Source: DATGSL01 sp964645585 | Lineage (GTDB): Bacteria > Verrucomicrobiota > Verrucomicrobiia > Opitutales > T3Sed10-336 | NCBI GenBank assembly: GCA_964645585.1 | Contig: CAZYAN010000045.1 | Span: 1 to 30,753 of the forward strand | DNA length: 30,753 nucleotides | Direction: 5' to 3' | Shown here: positions 24,544 to 30,753 of the stretch, one piece after another | Numbering within the stretch: position 1 is the stretch's first letter | How the letters are laid out: each line of letters opens with the position of its first letter | Notes under the pieces: model-generated | The model's input: the letters and a program-made list of their open reading frames with translations, nothing else | Databases searched by the model: none | What the model was told of the DNA's origin: nothing | Program-made: the position numbers and the translations under genes

Positions 24544-25860
24544 ATGGCGGACGACGATCTACCTGAAAAAAGACTTCTTCTAACGGACTGGCTTCCAGCA
24601 CCCGAAGCGATCCGGTTTCGTGTCCGCCTGGATGCGGTGCTGACCGAATCCGGGCCGGGGCATCAGGAGCCCTGTTTTGTCTGCGAGCCGGATCCGGTCG
24701 AATTTTTGGCGAACGTCTTCGCGCATCTCCTTCGCCAAAGAACCGTCGTTATCGCGAACCCCGACTGGGGACCGCGCGAATGGCAGGCCGCACGCGACGC
24801 CATCGAGCCATACCGCCGGTCTTCGCGCGGGGAGATCCTGATTCCCACCGGCGGCAGCAGCGGCCGATTGCGTTTTGTTCGGCACAATTGGCGCACGCTG
24901 ACCGCTTCCGCCGAAGGTTTCGCAAATGTCTTTGCAGCCCGAGGCCTTACTCATGTTTGCGTTCTGCCTCTGCATCACGTGAGCGGCCTGATGCAAGCGA
25001 TTCGTGCGATCATTGCCGGCGGCCGCTTGGTGCCGTTCGAGTGGCGCCGGCTAAAGGAAGGCGAACCGCCACGTGATCTTGAACGTTACTCGGTGTCGCT
25101 CGTCCCCGCGCAACTTCAAGTGCTTCTCCACCAACCGGCACTCCATTTTTGGCTGCAATCGGCTCACTATCTCTTCCTCGGCGGCGCGGCGAGCGCCCAG
25201 CCCCTGCTGGATCGAGCGGCGGAAATCGGCCTCCCCGTCGTCTTGACGTACGGCGCAACCGAAACCGCCGCGATGGCCACCGCCCAAAAGCCGGGGGCCT
25301 TTCTCGACGGAGACCGAACCAGCGGGCGACCGCTTCCGCACATCGCGATCAAGGTTGTCGACGATGACGGGCAAGAAGCACCGGCAGGGAAAACGGGCCG
25401 TATCGTCCTCGCAGGCCCGTCATTATTTTGCGGATACATTCCTGAAAATCCGGCCTGCGCCGCGGAATGGGTCTCGGGCGATTTAGGATCAATCGACAAT
25501 TCCGGACGTTTGACCGTAAGCGGCCGAGCCGACCGCATGATCATCACCGGTGGCGAAAACGTTGCACCGGAGGAGATCGAGCGAATTCTGCTGGCTGCTT
25601 CGCTCGTGCGGGACGTGTATGTCGCCGGGGTCCCCGACAAGAAATGGGGGCAGGCGCTCGTCGGTGTCTACGTCCCGCATCCCAACTCCGCCGATGTCGG
25701 CGAGGAAATGTTGCGAAACGCGATCCGGCAGCAGCTCACCCCGTGGAAGACGCCCAAAGTTTGGATACGGCTGAATGAGATTCCGAGAAATGCACAGGGA
25801 AAGATCGACCCCGCGCGCATGGAATCTATTCTCGCGCGGCACGAATGCCAAATGGATTAG
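24544..25860 (+). CDS. AMP-binding acyl-CoA ligase, MenE-like (o-succinylbenzoate-CoA ligase type)
   Basis: ANL-superfamily enzyme that activates a carboxylic acid as acyl-AMP and transfers it to CoA. The 438-residue length is short, as in MenE. Core motifs are intact: the ATP loop PTGGSSG (101-107), YGATE (236-240), SGD (311-313), the hinge GRADRMIITGGENVAPEEIE (327-346) and the catalytic Lys420 in NAQGKID. LPLHHVSGL near 141-149 also matches MenE-type enzymes. No other menaquinone gene is in the window, so the assignment rests on protein features. The start at 24544 has a GGAA eight bases upstream; 24517 is an alternative in-frame ATG. It leads an operon with a glycosyltransferase and a serine hydrolase. 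Confidence 0.8.
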   Translation: MADDDLPEKRLLLTDWLPAPEAIRFRVRLDAVLTESGPGHQEPCFVCEPDPVEFLANVFAHLLRQRTVVIANPDWGPREWQAARDAIEPYRRSSRGEILIPTGGSSGRLRFVRHNWRTLTASAEGFANVFAARGLTHVCVLPLHHVSGLMQAIRAIIAGGRLVPFEWRRLKEGEPPRDLERYSVSLVPAQLQVLLHQPALHFWLQSAHYLFLGGAASAQPLLDRAAEIGLPVVLTYGATETAAMATAQKPGAFLDGDRTSGRPLPHIAIKVVDDDGQEAPAGKTGRIVLAGPSLFCGYIPENPACAAEWVSGDLGSIDNSGRLTVSGRADRMIITGGENVAPEEIERILLAASLVRDVYVAGVPDKKWGQALVGVYVPHPNSADVGEEMLRNAIRQQLTPWKTPKVWIRLNEIPRNAQGKIDPARMESILARHECQMD

Positions 25861-25876
25861 AAAGCGAACCTCTTTT

Positions 25877-26617
25877 GTGGATACACCGGAACTTTCAATC
25901 ATCATCGCCACGATGAACGAGGAAGAAACGATCGAGGACTGCCTGGCCGCTGTCACAGAAGCGTTCCCCTCGTCGACTGAAATCCTCGTCGTCGACGGCG
26001 GCAGCGACAGAACCGGTGAAATCGTCACAAACGCCGCCCGGCTCAATTCCGCGATTCGCTGCATAGAAAATAAAAACGACCGCGGAAAAGGACACGCGGT
26101 TCGTGTCGGCATGAGTCACGCCCGCGGCCGCTATCAGGCTGAATTTGACGCCGATCTTCAGTTTTTTCCCAACGATTTAAAACGGCTCTTCGAAGTGCTG
26201 CGTGACGGAAACGCGGATGTCGTGCTCGGCACCCGCTTTCGAAAAGCGAGCGGGCGTGACGAAGAAGCCGGCCTGGTCCGAACCTTCGGCAATCGCCTCG
26301 TCAGCGCCTACTTTTCACTTCTGTTCGGACAACGACTCACCGACGTGCTTGCCGGAATCAAAGCCTGGACAAAGGAGGCTGCCGATGAAATCGATCTCTC
26401 AACCGACGGCTTCTCTTATGAAATTGAAATCCCCGCCATGGCGATTCGCAAGGGCTTACGGGTCCGCGAAATTCCGGTTGGTACACAAGCGAGGCGCGCC
26501 GGCACATCCAAGGTCCATGTCTTCGGCGAAGGCCTGCGCTTTTTGCGCGACACCACGCGCTTCCGCTTCCGGTCGCTGTCGGTGAAGCCGTATCGAAGCC
26601 TTCCCAATGAAAATTAG
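25877..26617 (+). CDS. GT2 family glycosyltransferase (dolichol-phosphate-mannosyltransferase-like)
   Basis: 246-residue GT-A fold glycosyltransferase. The N-terminus has SIIIATMNEEETI, then ILVVDGGSDRT for nucleotide-sugar binding, GKGHAVRVGM, the metal-binding DADLQF (where DADLQH is common) and ADVVLGTRF. This order is typical of DPM1-like enzymes that glycosylate polyprenyl phosphate or a related acceptor. No membrane helices follow the catalytic domain. The frame runs upstream into the ligase gene, but the conserved fold begins just after the GTG at 25877, 16 bases past the ligase stop, which is the preferred start. It is likely co-transcribed with both neighbours. The sugar and acceptor are unknown. 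Confidence 0.88.
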   Translation: MDTPELSIIIATMNEEETIEDCLAAVTEAFPSSTEILVVDGGSDRTGEIVTNAARLNSAIRCIENKNDRGKGHAVRVGMSHARGRYQAEFDADLQFFPNDLKRLFEVLRDGNADVVLGTRFRKASGRDEEAGLVRTFGNRLVSAYFSLLFGQRLTDVLAGIKAWTKEAADEIDLSTDGFSYEIEIPAMAIRKGLRVREIPVGTQARRAGTSKVHVFGEGLRFLRDTTRFRFRSLSVKPYRSLPNEN

Positions 26618-26620
26618 AAA

Positions 26621-27556
26621 ATGAAAAATCATTCCCGCAGTCATCTTGCCGCCATTATGATTTTAGCCGCATTGCTATTCACACCGGGCCTCGCGTCCGG
26701 TCAATCGGACGATGAGAGACCGCCCGCGCACGATCTCCTTCGCGAACGTTTCGAGCAGAAACTCGCCGAGCGCGTCGCCTCGATGAACGGCGTCTTCGGA
26801 GTTTTCATCAAAGATCTGAAGTCGGGCGACAGCTTCGGCATCCATCAGGATCTCGTTCTCACCCAGGCGAGTTCGATCAAAATCCCTGTTCTCGTCGAAC
26901 TCTTCAAACAGGCGATCGAAGACAAGCTTTCCCTCGAAACCACGATCACCGTTTCTCGGGAAAGCTTCGTTGGCGGTTCCGGCGTCCTGAGCCACCTCAC
27001 GCCGGGTCAGGTTTCGATGCCGATTCGCGATCTTGCCGTTCTCATGATTGTGCTCAGCGACAACACCGCGACCAACATGCTCATCGAGCTCGTTGGCATG
27101 GAAAACATCAACAGCACCATGCGCGAGCTCGGCTTGCCGAATACGCGCGTGCAGCGGCTGATGATGGACAGCGAAGCACGGCTTCAGGATCGCGAAAACA
27201 TTTCCACTCCGGCGGAAGCGGCGCGCCTGCTCGAGCTGCTTTACCGCAAGGAGATTCTCGATGCCGCAAGCTGCGACGAGATTCTCGGCATTCTCGCGAT
27301 CCCCAAGACGAGCCGCCGCATCAATGGAAAACTTCCGGAAGGCGTGACCGTCATCAACAAACCGGGAAGCGTTGGCGGTGTCTGCAACGACGTCGGCATC
27401 GTCATGCTCGAAAACCGCCCGTTCATCGTGTCAGCAATGACCAGCTGGGGGGCGGATCGCGACGAAGCCGAAGAGGCGATCGCGGACGTTGCGTATTTAG
27501 CCTACGAATACTTCGATCGCGTTGAAAACTTCAACCGCTACGGACATCGGAAATAG
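26621..27556 (+). CDS. Class A beta-lactamase-like serine hydrolase
   Basis: 311-residue exported protein with a signal peptide ending near GLASG (26). The penicillin-recognising fold is indicated by SSIK (nucleophile Ser84, Lys87) and SDN (146-148). The third motif is KPGS (247-250) instead of the KTG or KSG expected. The omega-loop segment (about 180-197, ending RENISTP) lacks the usual ExxLN signature. It therefore belongs to the beta-lactamase2/serine hydrolase group related to class A enzymes, but drug hydrolysis is not assured; it may act on peptidoglycan or another ester or amide. The start is three bases after the glycosyltransferase stop, indicating one operon. Confidence 0.85.
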   Translation: MKNHSRSHLAAIMILAALLFTPGLASGQSDDERPPAHDLLRERFEQKLAERVASMNGVFGVFIKDLKSGDSFGIHQDLVLTQASSIKIPVLVELFKQAIEDKLSLETTITVSRESFVGGSGVLSHLTPGQVSMPIRDLAVLMIVLSDNTATNMLIELVGMENINSTMRELGLPNTRVQRLMMDSEARLQDRENISTPAEAARLLELLYRKEILDAASCDEILGILAIPKTSRRINGKLPEGVTVINKPGSVGGVCNDVGIVMLENRPFIVSAMTSWGADRDEAEEAIADVAYLAYEYFDRVENFNRYGHRK

Positions 27557-27562
27557 GCTTCG

Positions 27563-27597
27563 TAGTCTATAGTCTTTGGTCCTTGGTCTTTGGTCGC
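27563..27597. repeat. Heptanucleotide tandem repeat, five copies
   Basis: Five consecutive 7-base units fit the consensus TRGTCTT: tagtcta, tagtctt, tggtcct, tggtctt, tggtcgc. They fill most of the 45-base gap between the convergent serine hydrolase and symporter genes. No dyad symmetry is visible, so it is not a terminator hairpin. Short 7-base tandem repeats in intergenic DNA are known from other bacteria (for example the STRR repeats of cyanobacteria). Confidence 0.7.
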
Positions 27598-27601
27598 GGG
27601 G

Positions 27602-29113
27602 TTATTGACGAGCGGCTTCCGCCTCCCGCCGCGCCGCCGCCTTTTCGTCGGTCCCCAATGCCATCATCAATGCTTCGACCTCAGCCGAAACCGGTTTTCC
27701 GCGCCTCAGCAAGCTGCAGAGGATGAAAATACCAGCGGCAGTAAAGACTGGCGCGGCCACTTCCACAGCGAGGCTGACGTCAAAGACCTTTTTTGTAAGA
27801 ACAAAAGCGATAACTCCCCCGATAATGGAAGCGATCGCCGCGGTCGAATCCGCGTGTTTAAACGCTGGCAGCAGCCCCAGCATCATCGGCACAGAAACGG
27901 GACCAACCAGCGCCGCGAACCAGGAAATGATCAATCCGAGAACCCCTCCGAAACGCTGGTTCTCCACCGCGATCACAAGGGTCAAAAACGTGAACGTAAA
28001 GGTCGCGATGCGGGCAAGCCGCAGCCCGTCACGCTGAGAAAGCTTGCGAAACCTCTTGAACAAAGTCGGCAGAATGTCGCGCGAAATGACCGAAGAAACC
28101 GTGTTGGCGTCCGAAGTCGTCATCGACATCGTATTGGCAAACATTCCTGCCAAAACCAGGCCGACCAAACCGGACGGCAGATACTGTCGCACAAGAATCG
28201 CGTATGATTCGGACGGATTCTCTATTCCCGGCAGAAGCAAAGGGGCGGCCCACATCGGAAAAAACAGGACCAGCGGCCAGAACACATACAAAAACCCGGA
28301 AAGGATTGCCGCCTTCTTCGCGCTCTCGCCTGACGGCGAAGAAATGTAACGGGCGGCCAAGTTCCAAGTCCCCCCGTTATAGCTCAGAAAATTCGCCGCT
28401 ACAATCGCGACAAAAAACAGCCCAGTATAAGGCCCGTTAAAAAGATTGGAATGCCCTTCCGGCAATTCGTGCCAAATTCCCAGAAGACTGCCAGTCCCGC
28501 CGAGATGCATCATCACCGCGAAAAAAAGCACGACGCCGGCAAGGAGCTGAACGATGAACTGGGCCAAATCCGTGTATAAATCCGCCCAAAGTCCGCCGAC
28601 GGTAATGTAAAACAGGGAGACGATCCCGGAGAGCATAATGCCGAAACTGATCGGCAGCCCGGTGAATCCATACAGAAGAATTCCGATCGAAGCCCACTTC
28701 GCCCCGACATCGAAGAGCTTCAGGATGACACCGCTCCAGGCCATCACCTGCTGGGCCGGCACATTGTAGCGGGTAGCCAGGTATTCGGTCGGCGATTCGA
28801 TGTTCAGTACTTTCCTCAGGCGGCTCCATCGCGGAGCGAAGGTGAATGCACCGACGAAACAGGCGATGGCAATGGACCCGGCCCACCAGAAGTAAATCGT
28901 AAATCCCTGGTTGTAGGCGATCGCGGCGTAACCGACGAAAACGACACCGCTGTAGCCGGAGACATGGTGGGAAATCCCCGCAAGCCACCACGGCACGGTG
29001 CCGCCCGCGACAAAGAAATCCTTGGAGGAACTGACCTTCTTAAAGGATACGAATCCGATCGCAACCATCAGAAAAAAGAACAGTCCAACAACGACATAAT
29101 CCGCTACACTCAT
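27602..29113 (-). CDS. Sodium:solute symporter (SSS family), second copy
   Basis: 503-residue inner-membrane sodium-coupled importer with about 13 predicted helices. The SSS family pattern is seen in DFFVAGGTVPWWLAGISHHVSGYSG near 31-55, the GGLWADLYTDLAQF segment, and AGMFANTMSMTTSDANTVSSVISRDI. It is shorter than the symporter at 15684-17450 and only distantly similar, so the two probably carry different solutes. It converges on the serine hydrolase gene across a 45-base gap and is followed upstream (121 bases) by an aldo/keto reductase in the same orientation. The solute cannot be inferred. Confidence 0.93.
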   Translation of the reverse strand: MSVADYVVVGLFFFLMVAIGFVSFKKVSSSKDFFVAGGTVPWWLAGISHHVSGYSGVVFVGYAAIAYNQGFTIYFWWAGSIAIACFVGAFTFAPRWSRLRKVLNIESPTEYLATRYNVPAQQVMAWSGVILKLFDVGAKWASIGILLYGFTGLPISFGIMLSGIVSLFYITVGGLWADLYTDLAQFIVQLLAGVVLFFAVMMHLGGTGSLLGIWHELPEGHSNLFNGPYTGLFFVAIVAANFLSYNGGTWNLAARYISSPSGESAKKAAILSGFLYVFWPLVLFFPMWAAPLLLPGIENPSESYAILVRQYLPSGLVGLVLAGMFANTMSMTTSDANTVSSVISRDILPTLFKRFRKLSQRDGLRLARIATFTFTFLTLVIAVENQRFGGVLGLIISWFAALVGPVSVPMMLGLLPAFKHADSTAAIASIIGGVIAFVLTKKVFDVSLAVEVAAPVFTAAGIFILCSLLRRGKPVSAEVEALMMALGTDEKAAARREAEAARQ

Positions 29114-29234
29114 AAGGAAATTCAGCTAAACTCCGGATTCAAAAGACTGGCAGCATCGCGTCCCCGTCCCGGCATCGCAAGAAAAAGCGGCACTCATAGC
29201 CAGCAAGGCTCTGCCAGCCGCCTGCACGCTGCCG

Positions 29235-30203
29235 TCAATTGCCGGCCGAGACAAATCGGTCCGCCTCCGTCCGAGCGCGCTCCATGATCGCCGCGATCGC
29301 ATGCCAGTCGTCGTTGCTCATCGCGCCATCGAGCGCCGGAAGGATCGTTTCGATATGTTCCGTCGCCTTCACACCAAGGATCGCGCTGGTCACCGCCGGA
29401 TGCGTAAGCACCCAGCGAATCGCGAGCTGGCCGGTCGTCAGCCCGTATTTTTCCCGGAACGGCTGCAGCTCTTCGAGCCCGTCGAGTATCCGCTCAAAAG
29501 CTCTCCCTTGAAAATGCCCGACGGCGGCACGGCTGTCGGTAAACGCATGGTCGCGCGGATACTTGCCGGTCAGGAGGCCCCGGTAGAGCGGCGAATAAGC
29601 GATGACGCCGATGCGGTTCCTAAGGCAATACGGCAATTCCGCCGCCTCCGCCTGCCGTCGCAGCAAGCTGTAGGGCGGCTGCAGGCAATCGATGTCGAAC
29701 TCCCGCTCATACAGGCGCATCTGCTCGACGTTGAGGTTGCTGACGCCGAACCAGCGCACTTTCCCTTCTTTCCGCAAACGGTGAAAAGCCGCGGCGACTT
29801 CCTCCGGCCGGGTCAGCGGATCCCACGCGTGGATCTGGTAAAGATCGATTCGGTCAGTCCGCAGCCGGCGCAGCGATTCTTCGCACGCCCGGATGATGGA
29901 GTCGTACCGCGTATCGGGAAAACGCTCGCCGTCGTAGAAGTTCCAGTAGAACTTTGTCGCGATCACAAACTCGTCGCGCAGCTTTTCGCGGTGGAGGAAT
30001 TCGCCAAGCGCCGTCTCGGCAAGTCCGTCGCCGTAGGCATCGGCGGTGTCGATGAAATTGACCCCCGACGCGTGCGCCGCCAAAACCGCCCTTTCCCACT
30101 CTTCACGCGAGATGTCACCCCAAAACCGCGGCGACAATTGCCAGCAGCCAAAACAAAGGCGCGAGACCATCAGGTCGGTTTTTCCCAATTGTAAAACTTG
30201 CAT
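29235..30203 (-). CDS. Aldo/keto reductase
   Basis: 322-residue NAD(P)H-dependent carbonyl reductase of the AKR superfamily (TIM barrel). The catalytic tetrad is complete: Asp52, Tyr57, Lys84 and His125. The cofactor-binding strand is YSPLYRGLLTGKY, and the RWVLTHPAVTSAILGVK segment near the C-terminus is typical of the YghZ/Tas-like group. No signal peptide is seen, so it is cytoplasmic. It lies 121 bases upstream of the second symporter in the same direction and may reduce or oxidise the imported sugar; that link is positional only. It diverges from the nuclease gene at the right edge. Confidence 0.93.
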   Translation of the reverse strand: MQVLQLGKTDLMVSRLCFGCWQLSPRFWGDISREEWERAVLAAHASGVNFIDTADAYGDGLAETALGEFLHREKLRDEFVIATKFYWNFYDGERFPDTRYDSIIRACEESLRRLRTDRIDLYQIHAWDPLTRPEEVAAAFHRLRKEGKVRWFGVSNLNVEQMRLYEREFDIDCLQPPYSLLRRQAEAAELPYCLRNRIGVIAYSPLYRGLLTGKYPRDHAFTDSRAAVGHFQGRAFERILDGLEELQPFREKYGLTTGQLAIRWVLTHPAVTSAILGVKATEHIETILPALDGAMSNDDWHAIAAIMERARTEADRFVSAGN

Positions 30204-30289
30204 TTTGCTCCTTGCGAGGGTCCGGTAAGGGTTTGGCGATCGAGCCGCAAGCGTACCAGCGGCGGGCGTTCGCCGGCAATCCCGGAATC

Positions 30290-30753
30290 ATGCAAATCTG
30301 CTTCCAGACCCGGACGGTCACACTGAGCGTTGGCGAGTTTTCGGAGTTCACCGACCGGCCAACCTCGGCGGCGCGCTCGGCGACCGGCGGCGGTGTCTGG
30401 CGCGCGCAAATTGGGCAGCTCTGGCACGGCCGGCTCCGCGAAAGCGTCGAAAAGGAAAACATCGACGCCGCCTTCGAGTTGCCGATCGTCGCTTCCTGGC
30501 GCCATCACAACTGGACGTTTCGCCTGCAGGGCCGCGCCGACCAGGTGATCACCCGAGAGACCGGCGGCGTCCGCGAAGTGACAATTCGCGAGGTCAAAAC
30601 CACCGAATATCCCCTGCCCGCGCACGACGCCGACCTGCGCGCTCGTTTTCCCGCGTGGTTTCTGCAGCTCGAAACGTATCGGCGGCTTTTTCCGCTGCTT
30701 CCAGGCAATGACGGCGTCGCCGTTTCGGCCGAGCTGGTTTTCGTCGATTACCA
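30290..30753 (+). CDS. PD-(D/E)XK nuclease domain protein (RecB/Cas4-type), partial
   Basis: N-terminal 154 residues of a protein cut by the window edge; the frame is open to the last base. All core RecB/Cas4 nuclease motifs are in order: a motif-I histidine in GQLWHGRL, GRADQVI with the metal-binding Asp, REVKTTEY (the E-x-K core), and QLETY matching the QxxxY motif. Family knowledge suggests either a stand-alone Cas4-like exonuclease or, more likely in this lineage, the N-terminal nuclease of a larger helicase-nuclease with an XPD/DinG-type motor. The motor is not visible here. The ATG at 30290 has a GGA just upstream; the frame is open further upstream, with a possible TTG at 30212. Confidence 0.8.
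   Translation, partial: MQICFQTRTVTLSVGEFSEFTDRPTSAARSATGGGVWRAQIGQLWHGRLRESVEKENIDAAFELPIVASWRHHNWTFRLQGRADQVITRETGGVREVTIREVKTTEYPLPAHDADLRARFPAWFLQLETYRRLFPLLPGNDGVAVSAELVFVDY

Overview
The window is GC-rich bacterial DNA, densely coded, with no intergenic gap above about 230 bases and no rRNA, tRNA or CRISPR array that I could see. Gene content suggests a free-living, polymer-degrading member of the Verrucomicrobiota (Opitutales/Puniceicoccales-like). The signs are single prepilin-type proteins scattered among metabolic genes, secreted proteins ending in a 'TDL.G.WE ... FWRL' tail, an FAD_oxidored-family flavoprotein, sodium:solute symporters, and weak or absent Shine-Dalgarno sequences. 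That placement is inference; no marker gene was searched.

Positions 1-2074 hold the end of an intergenic region and ftsH (minus strand). Positions 2257-22145 form one long minus-strand cluster. In transcription order it runs: SorC-family sugar-phosphate-sensing regulator; a 924-aa secreted multidomain protein; a pseudopilin; a sodium:solute symporter; ENPP-type phosphodiesterase 3, fused to the same beta-rich module found in the 924-aa protein; ENPP phosphodiesterase 2; an FAD-dependent oxidoreductase; a second pseudopilin; a secreted protein with a duplicated concanavalin-like domain; ENPP phosphodiesterase 1; a ribulokinase-like FGGY kinase; a sn-glycerol-1-phosphate dehydrogenase (AraM/EgsA type); and a secreted glycerophosphodiester phosphodiesterase. 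Several neighbours overlap by ATGA, so co-translation is likely. My reading, as inference, is a phosphodiester-foraging locus. Exported ENPP and GDPD enzymes would cleave an external glycerophosphate-containing polymer or lipid headgroup, the symporter would import a product, and the kinase and G1P dehydrogenase would pass it to central metabolism as dihydroxyacetone phosphate or a related compound.

Positions 22370-24401 hold a RidA-family protein and a PBP4-type D-Ala-D-Ala carboxypeptidase (minus strand). Diverging from the latter is a plus-strand operon (24544-27556) of a MenE-like acyl-CoA ligase, a DPM1-like glycosyltransferase and a class-A beta-lactamase-like serine hydrolase. A heptanucleotide tandem repeat lies between this operon and a convergent second sodium:solute symporter (27602-29113). 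After that come an aldo/keto reductase (minus) and, running off the right edge on the plus strand, the N-terminus of a RecB/Cas4-type PD-(D/E)XK nuclease protein.
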